Part shown: positions 1 through 12,000 of the stretch, one piece after another
How the letters are laid out: every line of letters begins with the position of its first letter
How positions within the stretch are numbered: position 1 is the stretch's first letter
Assembly: GCA_032718565.1 (NCBI GenBank)
Contig: JAVGVS010000300.1
Location: 429,524-493,523 of the forward strand
Direction: 5' to 3'
From: Distichodus sexfasciatus
Lineage: Eukaryota; Chordata; Actinopteri; Characiformes; Distichodontidae
DNA: 64,000 bases
The notes under the pieces: generated by a model
Databases searched by the model: none
Told to the model about the DNA's origin: nothing
The model's input: the letters and a program-made list of their open reading frames with translations, nothing else
Made by a program: the position numbers and the translations under genes

Positions 1-1770
1 AGGAGTATCTTGGAGTCTATGTGTGCTTTTGGAAATATGGCGGAGGATGAAAGCCTAATGGAACTTGGCTTAACTCGTGAAACAGCCCCGCTATATATCT
101 GATTACTGGCGGCAGTAATTTATTTTCTTAAATGGGGGAAAAATTGGATAGGATGAATGAAATTTCCCTGTCATAGTGCGGTGACAGTACCAGCGGAGAT
201 TATGTATTTTTATAATCGTTCATCAGCAGTGAGAGTGTTCGGGCTTAGCATAATGGAATTTGTAAACTGGTTAGTGTGAACACGGCCGTGCTATCAGCAG
301 GCCCATAAACGCCTGTGTGGGCCGAGGCCCGGAAAAGCCTCCAGCACATTTTCACTCCCCTGAGCTTTTTGCCTGGATGATACGTTTTGGATGAGCAGAC
401 TAGGCATGTACACACACAACTCTACATAATGTGCTGAGAGCCACAGAAGTCGCTCACACAACACATGCACGCTCGTTTAGCAGCCGCCAACAACATCCGA
501 TGACGGCGATGAAGCAGGGTTCTCATGAATCATTGATTTCTTCTTATATAAATCTGATCCATGAATATATAAATCTGATCAATTAAATTAGAGAGGAACC
601 ATTTCTACATGTATAATTAATAATAATAACTGGAAATGGTAGCGAATGCACTGCTTTTTTGTGTTTATATTAATGTGTGCATATATTATTGTTGGGCATA
701 AAAACAGTTACTTTAATAAAATATTTAGGCCATTGGAATGGGGTTGAGGCTGTAACAATCATGACAAACCAAAAATCCAAATCAAAACCCACAAAAAACC
801 TCTTTAATCTTATTTTGATGGGCAATGTGAAAATTTTATAACTTACTAGACTAATTACTGATGGTTTTCTGTTTGTATTTGGTTGACATAATCTAATGAT
901 ATAATATTATATACAATAATTGCCTAATATTTGGATGGCATATTTGTATTGACTGTTCACATGCTTGTGAATTTCTTGTATATCTCTATTGTATGTCTCT
1001 AGAGATTTTCCAGCCAAGGATTTTATACACTTATGTCCTAAAATTATTTTTGATATTAGCCTGAAGCTCAAGTAATAATAAATTGTTGTAATGTCAAACA
1101 TGATTTTTTTTTTTTTTACCACTAGGTGTCAGTAACACTTTTCCTCTAACACCAGGTGGTCTCTCAGTCTATGTCTGTGTGATAAACATGATCAGAGAGC
1201 AAAAACGTGGGTTATTAAAATTCTTTATTAAATATACAAAAATAAATTACTAGGGGACTAACTACCCCTCACACTTACTATTTCTCCATTAAAAAAAACA
1301 CTAAACCACTAACATGTATGTTTGTTGTCGGTGCACTAACTTGCCATGATATGATTTTGGTTAGAGTATGTAACTTAGTTGGCAGTAGCTTGCTTTTAAT
1401 GACAGCTGATTTTAAGTATAGCTTTACAGATTGAAGACCTACAAAGCACTGTTATAAGCCACTCTGGATAAGAGGGTTTACTAAATGCTATAATGGAAAG
1501 TAAATAATCAATAGCCATGTTGAAATGATTATTTTGATCAGACATGACCACATTTCTACCACCATTCTGTCTGACCATCTGCATGATGTCAGTGACCCTC
1601 TGCATTTACTGTGTACCTTGTGTTGTTGAAAACTAAACCTGGGTTCAAGAATGTACTTAATACTGTGCAAAATCATTTCTCTATAATTTATATTTTTCAT
1701 CTGTTTTCATGTATTCTTGACATAAGTATTTACATACAGTTAGTATGTAAATATGATAGTAATTTACACC
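1..1770. other. Upstream intergenic sequence, no gene found
   Basis: No open reading frame here looks like a gene. The first 540 bases are mixed-composition, low-copy sequence with several CpGs and could hold a regulatory element. From about 540 onward the DNA is AT-rich. Bases 1450-1492 resemble the tail of a fish tRNA-SINE (CTGGATAAGAG followed by TAAATGC). In human the gene upstream of FXR1 is CCDC39, but nothing like it is visible here. Confidence 0.5.
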
Positions 1771-1774
1771 CGTT

Positions 1775-2165
1775 GCAATCTACTGTATATTTGTATGTAA
1801 ATAAAACTGCAGTTTATCAACCAAATTGCTTTAATAGTATTTGATATTTGAAAAGAATGAATAATTATAGAATGCTTTTGGTTGCTTTAGGGAAAATGTA
1901 TCTGCTTAGAAATAATCTATAAAGCAGAAAATTACACTGTTACTATGAATAAAGTTAAAGAGGGCATGATTTACGTGCCAAAAAAGTCCTCATAGTTAAC
2001 ACTTTCTGGATTATTTCTATACAGACACACTTCTCTTATGAAACAACCTAAATCATTATAGAATTAATCATTATTTTCAAATAGAGCCAAAATAATTTGG
2101 TTGATAAACTGCAGTTTTATTTATATCCCAATATATATTGTAGGGGGCATAGATGTAACTTTTTC
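1775..2165. repeat. Long inverted repeat, probable MITE upstream of fxr1
   Basis: Bases from about 1800 (ATAAAACTGCAGTTTATCAA, continuing to 1829) recur as the reverse complement at about 2097-2124. Similarity continues inward for roughly 90 bp on each side with mismatches, and weakly outward. The central spacer is about 120 bp. No transposase is present. The shape fits a non-autonomous DNA transposon with long terminal inverted repeats. Target duplications were not clear. Confidence 0.6.
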
Positions 2166-2379
2166 CAATATTGTGCCGCTCGACATACGCTCTCTATCAG
2201 AATAACCTACACTGTGTCATCCAAATAACAAGTGAATTATATTAAGTAGACTTGTCTTGTAGATAATCGCGTAAAGTCTTTAGAGTTTAAAGAATAATAA
2301 TTTATAGATTTATTGTATAAAGAGTATAGAAAATCAGAACTCAGGAATTTTTGTTTTTTAATTTGATCCTAATTGACAT

Positions 2380-2658
2380 TGCAAGTATCGTGGTGTGATT
2401 GCGCACATCGCGCTGACGATGCTGAAACGATATATTGTGCGGTCCTAACATTCAATGTGACTTACCTTCCACTTAAAACACTATTAAGTGGTTTAGACTA
2501 TTCAGTGTATACAAGCAAACAGTCTAGTAAACCCAGTTTGTGGAAAAATGTAACTACATTCGCACTAAAGGCCTGAGGAGACTGGAGCAGAGGCGAGTCG
2601 TACCGGCTTTAGCTTGAATATTTCTAGAACTTTACCCACAATTCCCCGCGCGCTCAAC
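2380..2658 (+). promoter_or_regulatory. fxr1 promoter and 5' untranslated region
   Basis: This stretch becomes CpG-rich compared with the AT-rich DNA before it, and the CpG enrichment continues into intron 1 to about 3240. No TATA box is obvious, as is usual for a housekeeping RNA-binding protein gene. TTCTAGAA at 2622-2629 is a perfect pair of inverted heat-shock half-sites, and a CCCACAATTCCC sequence lies just before the start codon. The exact transcription start cannot be placed from sequence. Confidence 0.5.
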
Positions 2659-5600
2659 ATGGAGGAACTGACGGTGGAGGTTCGTGGCTCCAATGGAGCT
2701 TATTATAAGGTAAAAATGACATCTATACAGCGTTGTTTTTTGTTGATCATGAAAGCTTTTTATATTTAAGATGTGCCAGGACACCAAGCTGACGGTGTGA
2801 ACGTGAACCGCTCAACTTAATCAGATTTATTCCTCGTCTTTTTTAGTGTGTATGTCGGCTGAACTGCTACATTTAGGGCTAGTTAGCGGCCGCTAGCGAA
2901 CGCCAGACCTCTTTCGTTGTCAACCTGTAGAAATATTAGTTTTCACATATTTAACACCGTCCAGTACAAAGTTGAAACTTCAAAAGGTCAGTTCTTTACA
3001 ACGCCTTATATGAAACGTTAAATTAAACGGGTGAGCGAGCTAGCTGCTTTGCCGTCCGAGAGCGGCCACGTCCCAAATCGCAACCTAGCATACTACGTAG
3101 GGCGTTGGGATAAGTCCATAACGGTAGGTGAGCGTACTATTCAAGTAGGCAAGTGCCCGGTTTGGGACGAGGCCGTAGCTTCTGGCTAACTGCGGGTTGT
3201 GGAGGTTGTTTAGCGGTTTCTGCACTTCCATTTTCGTGTCAGCGTTTCACTTTTTGTTTGCAGCTGACTTTGTTTGAAACGTAACCATAGTATAACCTTG
3301 ACATTAAGCAGTTTTACAGTTTGCTTTCAGTAAAAAGTATATACACTGTGTCGGAGTACCATTGTTTAAGAAGGTAACATGAATAGAGGCCAGACTTGTT
3401 GGTAAGCTAGCAGTAGATATCTTGTCTTAAGTGGATCACACACACACACACCCCTCTGGTTATTTTGGGCCTGTGTAGCAGGCCTAGCTGGAAAAACCAT
3501 CTGTTAAAGTTATTATTCTGTGTCTGTATCATCTTCCAGTTATTCCATGCATGCCTCCTTTGGCCCTCACACTCATCTGTGTGTGTCAGCTGTGCATTTG
3601 CAATAACTGTCTGTCACCAGACCCAGCAGATCCTTAGCTGTTCTATTTTTGCAATGCAGTTTGAGAGATAGTGAGTTCTACTTCAGAGACTATTAACCCT
3701 AAGGACTTTGCTTTGTAATCGTGGATTACGGGCGGCATTTAGAACACACTTGAGTACAAAGCTTGCTTTCAGATGTTTATATTTGTTTACAACCTGAATG
3801 TGAATGGTCTGAAGACGGCTCTCTCGATTTTTTAGTGAGAAGCAGGGACTGATGTTTGTCCTTCAGATGTTCAGTGTCTCTGTAACATCTGAATTACTTG
3901 CACATGCCCTAGCTGAAACTTCTTAGCCACTTATAATATTTGATGAGTGAGTCACAGACAAATACTGAACTCCATCAGCGTGCCTTTGGTTTTATTCATG
4001 ATAATGTATCCAATGATTTGTAACAGATGTTGGGAGGAAAAAAACTTGTCTTCTACTTTAACAGTAGTAAATGTGGATTTACTGTTCATAAACATATTGT
4101 TTAATATTTTATGTGATTAATACTACATTATTCATTGTACTTTTCCCAAGGGCTTTGTCAGAGATGTTCATGACGACTCACTCTCCATTTCGTTTGAGAA
4201 CAAGTAAGTTTCCCAAAAAATTAAAGCATTGCGGACTTAATCTGTGAATAAAGGCTAATAGGAGGAGAAGCATGGCTGTACCGCTTCTTTGCTGTTATTT
4301 GCTAGTAGTGCTGCATGAGATTGTAAACAAAAGAACATTGCAGTATTTCCTGAGATGTACAGGGTGTCCTGCAATATAGGAAATAGGAATTTATCAAATG
4401 ACAAACCACTCTATAGATTTACATAGAACATCATATTATAAGTAATAATAATAAACTCTGAAAATTGAATCTTTTTGAATGCAAACCATCCGTTCTTCAA
4501 AGTTATACAATTGGTTTTAACGCACCAAACACAAAGCAGGCGAACATTGTGACTACTGTTCTGAAGTGTTTTTTAAAAGAGGAAATTAGTGTTTTTTTTC
4601 CCCTTTAAACACTGGTTGACTCAGAATTACACCCCTGCATTCATATGACTCTCTTCTATCAGCCCAGGCTAAAGTCAATGATCTATTGTTAGATTGGTTG
4701 TTATGTCATACGAGTTATGAGTTTTCTTGTTCAATATTCAAGAACATTTTCTTGTTCAATATAATAATGAAACGGTATTTACTGGATGTTTCTGTTTTAA
4801 GCTGGCAACCAGAAAGACAAGTCCCCTTCAGCGATGTCCGGCTGCCACCTCCCGCTGATGGCAAGAAGGAAATCGGTGAAGGAGAGGAGGTGGAGGTGAG
4901 CACTCTTAATCAAATATTAATGAAAACCAACATTCAGAAACTCTAATCTTCAAAATCTTGTCCATGAAAATTATTTTGATTATTTGTAAAATTCACCAGA
5001 TACTTAAAACGAGAATCAAGTTAATACTTCTGCCAGTGTGTGTAGCGTACATGTACTGTCTCCTTAAAATTATACTACCATGTGTGCTGACCTGCAAACC
5101 AGAAACATTGAATAATTTTTCCTCATTAAATCCTCCCGTATGTCAGATCTTCTCCCGAGCAAATGAACAGGAGCCCTGCGGGTGGTGGCTGGCTAAAGTA
5201 CGAATGATGAAGGGCGATGTGAGTATACAACCATTGTTTCACCATAAAACCTTCTTTTTCACTTTACACTGCTGAAAGATTCCCTTCAGACAGCTGCCTT
5301 AAGTTTCACTTTCGTTTTTCACACAGTTCTACGTGATCGAGTACGCAGCCTGCGATGCGACGTACAACGAAATCGTCACTTTTGAGCGCCTCCGGCCGGT
5401 GAACCTCAACAAGCCTGTGACAAAGGACAGCTTTTTCAAATGCACTGTTTCTGTTCCTGATGACCTGAAAGCTGCGTGAGTGAACTGGTGTTTTTAAAAA
5501 TGAAATAATTGTTTATTTAAAGCTGAAGTGTGTACCTCATACAATGAGACATATTGCTATGATATGTACTCAGAATCTTTCAACGCCTTCAGTGTCAATA

Positions 5601-8600
5601 ATGTAAAATGATGCCATTTTTAAACCAAACCAAAAATGATAAATATTGGCTTGAAATCGATTAACCCCTTCACTGAAGCTCTAGTTACATCGATGAGTTT
5701 GATGTCTTGACCCATATGTTAAACTCCCGAAATCTTTACTTTCAGATGTGCAAATGAGCTTGTGCACAAAGAATTCAAAAAGGCAGTAGGGGCCAGTCGG
5801 ATAGTCTACAGTCCGGAGATCGGCCACTTGGTCGTACTGGTGAGTCTCTGCTGACCTATAAAGAGAAATATTACTTATAATTTTTCCACGGATGTGTTTT
5901 AGTATTAGTTTTATTAGATTATAAATTTGGATGTTTCCATCTAACGATTATAGTCCGTAAACGAGTCCACCATGAAGAAAGTTTCCCTTCTGAGCGACAT
6001 GCACTTACGGAGCATACGCACCAAGCTCATGCTCATGTACAGGAACGAAGAGGCCACCAAGCACCTGGAGGTAATGTTGTGTTTGTTTCAACAACAGTTT
6101 TTTACATTGTGAGTCACATTCAGTTGAGCCGAATATATACTACCGGTTAAAAAGTTTTTGCATGTCACAGCGTTTTACCACTTTTTTCATTCCTTTCATA
6201 AACTGCAGATTACATCTTTATTTAGCACTGGAAAGTGATTTGGTGGAGGTCATCAAGTGGTTAAGATTCTGACTTCTAGACAAAGAGGTTGTGGGTTCAA
6301 ATCCTGCCTCTAGCACCACCACCACTGGGTCTCTGAGCATGGCCTTTAACCCTAAATTGCTCAAAAATTAGGGAATAGAAGTCTGTCTGGATAAGAGTGT
6401 GTCTTAAATGGCATAAATGTAAATCTGGAAAATATAACATGAAAAAGTATAACGGCGCATGCATGACATCCTACTGGTTGTGTGATGATGGTGTAAGCAC
6501 AGTCTAGCCTGTCGTTGAACTCCAACAATCTGGAAGTTGGAAATCTCAAAAAACGACTGGAATTTTGAATCAGATGGGCTCCATATCGTCCTTCAGCAAG
6601 ATCAGTCAACAGCAGAGGTGGAGGAAGTACTGGCTCTCAGTACTTAAGTAAAAGTACAATTAACCAGCAAAAAATATACTTAAGTAAAAGTAAAACTACT
6701 ACATCATCAACCCTACTTAAGTAAAAGTAAGAGGTACTTACTTTTAAACGTACTTAAAGTACTAAAAGTAAAAGTACTTGTGCAATAGGTCTATGTTGTC
6801 ACTTAATAGTCTATTTCAATATTTCAATAATATTATATCAGTCATCACATCAGTCATTTAAGTGACATCACTGAATATAACGCTAGTCAAGCTGGGACGA
6901 AACATAGGACAACGTATTCATTTAAAAAAAGGCCAATTGTCACAGGACATCGGGTAACGTATCTGTTCATAAACCGCTGCTACGTGAACTAGCAGCTCAT
7001 TACCTTGCATGGCAGCTAACATTATTGTCGATGGTGAACCTTATCATTTATCCCAGACAAGTGCCTCTAGTTCAAGATAGCAAAACGTTTTATACGTCAC
7101 TCATATTGATGAATGAAAACTGTTGCAAAGCATCTCAATGTTGCGACCCCCTAGTAAGTGACTTCACATAAAATAACCTAGCAATCTGGTTGGTTTAAAC
7201 CTCCGAGACAGCCACATAACCTAGGCAACTTCAGCAAAAAAAGTGACGGCCAAATAAAATGTAACGGAATGCATTTTAGAAATGTAGTGGAGTAGAAAGT
7301 ATAGATAATAGCTGCAAAATGTAGTGAAGTAAAAAATATTCATTATTATTTCTACTTAAGTACAGATATGTGAAAATGTACTTAAGTACAGTAACAAAGT
7401 ATTTGTACTTAGTTACATTCCACCACTGGTCAACAGACTCATTGGACAGGTCAAAACACCAGACATGACATTTTCTTGCTAGGACATGTATTAAAATGGT
7501 GAATATTTTCACTCATTTTAAGTGGGTAACATGCAAATGTAGAAAATCTCAGTGTGTGCAAAAAGGCTTGACTGACGGTGTATACGATACTTCTGTTTTG
7601 AATCTGTTTAGTGCACAAAACAGCTGGCCTCAGCCTTCCAGGAGGAGTTCACTGTGAGAGAGGACCTGATGGGGCTGGCAATCGGCAGCCACGGCAGCAA
7701 CATCCAGCAGGCCAGGAAAGTGCCCGGAGTAACGGCCATCGAGCTGGACGAGGAGAGCGGTACATTCAGAATCTACGGTGAGGTAAGCACATGGACATGA
7801 TCTGGCATCTGGTACTAACAGCACTGTGACAAAGCCTGTATTGGTTACACCATCAGATTGAAGTGAGTGTACTGGCAAATTAAATATTGCACAAAGCAAC
7901 ATGGCCTTGCACAACTTAATTCCACAGTGAAAAAGCAGAATACCTTGGCAAGGCAGTTCTGTTTATGAAATGCTCAAAGCAGGGCTCTGTTCGTTCTGTT
8001 GAAATGCTCTGTCCTGTATGGATTGTTAAAAGATTTGGCATAACTCTACTTTGATGATTTTAGAGTGCTGAAGCTGTTCAGAAAGCAAGGAATTTCCTGG
8101 AGTTCCTGGAAGAGTCTGTGCAGATTCCCAGAAACCTAGTTGGTATGTGGTGTTTTATATAAAAACATTTTTTTATTCCTGAGTGTGTTGATTTCTTCAT
8201 GACAACATTTTCTCCTTTGTGCAGGGAAGGTAATTGGGAAGAACGGGAAGGTTATTCAGGAGATAGTTGATAAGTCTGGGGTTGTCCGAGTGCGAATCGA
8301 AGGTGACAACGACAACAAGCTTCCGAGACAAGAAGTAAGATTTGATTGTCAGCACAGTTTCTCTTGATGTTCATGTCTGAATAAAACAGACTGAAATATC
8401 ATATGGTCAGTGCGTTGGACAGTAGTAATATTGTGTCACTTCCAAACAGGGAATGGTGCCCTTCACATTTGTTGGCACAAAAGAAAGCATCAGCAACGTG
8501 CAGGTTCTTCTGGAGTACCACATCGCTTATCTGAAAGTAAGTAGTGCAGATGGCGGGGAGATAAATACAGATAAATAATTACATTTTGAACACTAGTCGA

Positions 8601-8993
8601 CTCAAATGAGACGATCTGAGTGGAACCAAAACTTTCCAGAACAAAGGACACTGTAAACTTCTTTTCCAAAGAACTGGTGCAGTTTGGAACCAGATTTTTT
8701 TTCCCCTCTACAAATATATTGGAGCGGGTTCTGGAAAATTGGCTCCAAACTGGCAGCAAAACCTTGTGGGTCTGGAAACAAGAACCTGTGAGATCATGAG
8801 AAAATAACATGAGCAAAGCAAATCTGGATTTGTGTGGGCTGTTGAAGAAATAAATGCTTTAGAAGAAACCGAAGAGAAAATGGAAAGCGCACAGAGAAAG
8901 AAAAAGTGTATGAAGATGTAGGAGGGGAACTGAAAGTGCTGGATTTGACAGATGAACGAAGCAAATAATGCCTTTACTGCTTTGTGTAGGTGT

Positions 8994-9028
<35 letters not shown>

Positions 9029-12000
9029 TACAGTCGTAGTGTTGTCACCCGTCTCTCACTGGGCCTTTAAGTCAGAGGAAAAGCAGGCCATTTCTTGCTG
9101 TACGATACCAGCACCAGTGCAGTGGCAAATAGGTATCTGTGCACTAGTTCTTGTTCCTTTCAGCTGGACACAAACAACTGAAACTAGTAACAAGTAACAT
9201 TCCTGTTCGCAAACCAAGAGCAAACTCTGGAGGCTGGAGGTCAGATCTTTAGAGAGTTATGTTCAAGGAAGCTGCACTGATTACAATGCAAATGATTAAT
9301 TCTGCTAGATATAAGAGTGATCTGCTGTGATCTCCGAGCAGGCTTTAAGGAAGATTTCCAGCTGCACAGTGTTGTTTTTTTTGCCCCTGCAGGAGGTTGA
9401 GCAGCTGAGGCTGGAGAGGCTGCAGATTGACGAGCAGCTGCGTCAGATAGGTTTGGGCTACCGGCCCGTCCCCGGCCGCCCCGCCGACAAGGACAAGGGT
9501 TACGCCACGGACGAGAGCGCGTCCAACACCCCCCCACACTCCAGCCGCTCATATGCAGGCAGGGGCCGTGGCCGCAGGGGCAATAACTACACCTCCGGCT
9601 ATGGTAAGACTCATTCTTGGAAACTTAAAAACACTCCAGTTTCAGGACTAGTTTCCACATCACAGACATTAAACTGGAGGAATTTATAAAATGAAGATTC
9701 ACGAAGCGGCACCTGTGTGATTTCTGCCTTTACCAAAGATCAATTTAAATTGCATTTAGTTTTTTGTATTTGAGCAACAGATTTCCTATTAAAGCCAGAA
9801 AGCAAAGTGGCATCTAAAACTTGCTCTGTAGTAACCAGTTCATCAGTTTACATTGAACACATTTTGTAATTTAATTTAAAGGTTTTTTTCGAGTCTTTTT
9901 ATTTTTACAATTCTTCTTTAAAACAACTAAATTATGTCTTATCTGATTATTCGATTAATGATTGGAATAATCAATAGAATGCTTGATTAATAATATTATC
10001 AAGTACTGACTTTAATGTTTATTATTTTTATTATTAGGATTTTAAACCTGCAGCTCCTTTTATTGAGATGTAGTTGGTTAGATAAATTCCAGGTTTTAAA
10101 GCAGTGAAACCTCTTTTTTTTTTTTTAATCAGCAGCCCTAACCCCGAGAGCTTGGTAATATCCTTTTAGATGTCATAATTAATCATGCTCTAATATTATT
10201 ATATTATAATAAATGCACGTTTTAAAAGTGAGTTAGTAGTGACACATTTGGGGAACAGCAGTCAGCAGGGCAGTGGAATGACCACGTTGGCCCACGCTCC
10301 ATCCGCAGGCACCAACTCTGAGCACTCGTACGCCTCGGAGACTGACTCGGAGCGTAAGGAGGAGGCAGGCGAGTGGCCCGCGGCGGGGGAGGAAGCAGAG
10401 CGAGGCGCCCGGCAGCAGAGGGACAGTCGGAGGAGACCCGCCATGGGCCGAGGACAAGGAGGAGCTGGGGCAAGAGGACGAGGGGCAACCAGAGGGGGAG
10501 GTGGAACCATGAGCTCAGGTACAGCTGCTCTTCTGCTGAGCTTATGCAGTAGGGGGGGGATATGACCTCAAATCAGTATCACGATTAACTGAGCATGTTA
10601 CCTCAAGTATGAGTAATGAATGATTCATTTAACTGGTTTAGTAGTAAAAACTAGTTACTAGTAGAGACGTAACCGCTCCGATATGTGGATCGGTATCGGT
10701 CCGGTAATGGTTTAACAGCTGGATTGGTGGCATCGGGCTGATCTGAAAATGCGTGCACGCTCAATTCGTTATGCATGGGAAGTGGCACTGCGCTAAAGTG
10801 GAGCTGAAACGATTGTTCCAATAACTTGAATAATTCTATTACAAAAAATGGGCAAGGCTATTTTTCTAGAATCGAAGCTTCGTTTAATTCATTTTACTCG
10901 GTACAGCGGCTCTGCTTGTATTTCACACGGACGCTTAATAGTGACACACAATGCTTTCAGTGGCGCGATCAACACAAGACCTGATCCCTCTGCATGTGAA
11001 AGTATTTGTGAGATGTTCCGTGCACTAAAACAGAAGTAAATGCATAAAAACGCATTAATGACATTTTTCGCGATGTTAACGCGCGTTGTGTTAATGAGCG
11101 CCGTTACCCGCAAAACGCTCCAGTTCGGTCAAAATGTCGCCTTTATTACAGACACAAACCATATTTTAGCTGATAAATAACCACAACAACCAGCGTTCTA
11201 CTCACAGTTCTGCCGTTTATTTAGATTTTCCCTCGTTTATTCTGGAATGCGCGCCCAGCACTTCATTTTGACGCGGTTCCGGGGGTGTGCAGAGGATTGT
11301 GGGAAATGTAGTTCTCTGCAAAAGCAGCTCATTTTATAGGCCAAATTGGTTAAAAATGACAAACTTCAGTATATCATTTTCAATTGAACAACTTTTTTTT
11401 TTTTCAATTTTATAATGTTGTAGTGTAATCAATAAGAAAGAAGAAATATTTATATGTCTAAACAAACCAATTTTTGAGAACAAATAATTTAGCATATACA
11501 TGTGTGTGTAATTATTACATTGTTTTAGTAGGAAAACAGTATTCAAATCAAGCATTTCTTTAAGCATAACAATAATCTGAGTCATGTATTCAGACATTTT
11601 AAAGCAGTATTTTATGTTTAAAAAAAGACTGTGACTGTATTGGATTTGTATCGGTATTGGCAGAGATCCATATTTACAATATCGGTATCGGACATAAAGT
11701 GGTATTGGCCCATCTCTAGTTGAAGTAAACACATGTAAGTGGCGGACTGGAGGAGACGGAGTCATGGAACACCATACACAGTAGTATGTTTTTAAAGGGA
11801 CAGCACATGAACACACACCGGGGAGAGTATTAACAGACTTCTTAAAAAGGTATTAACACTTCACAATAATTAGAATTAATAATTAAATAAATTAGATAAT
11901 TAAAAGAATAGATTAATCATAAATTGCTGTGATTAACACAGGGACTTTGTTTATTGAATTTCTAACACAAATTCAGAATTTCACATTTCCAAGTCCAGTA

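Noticed and set aside
9241..9552. Minus-strand frames over fxr1 exon 12
   Set aside because: They are shadows of the fxr1 coding exon on the other strand.
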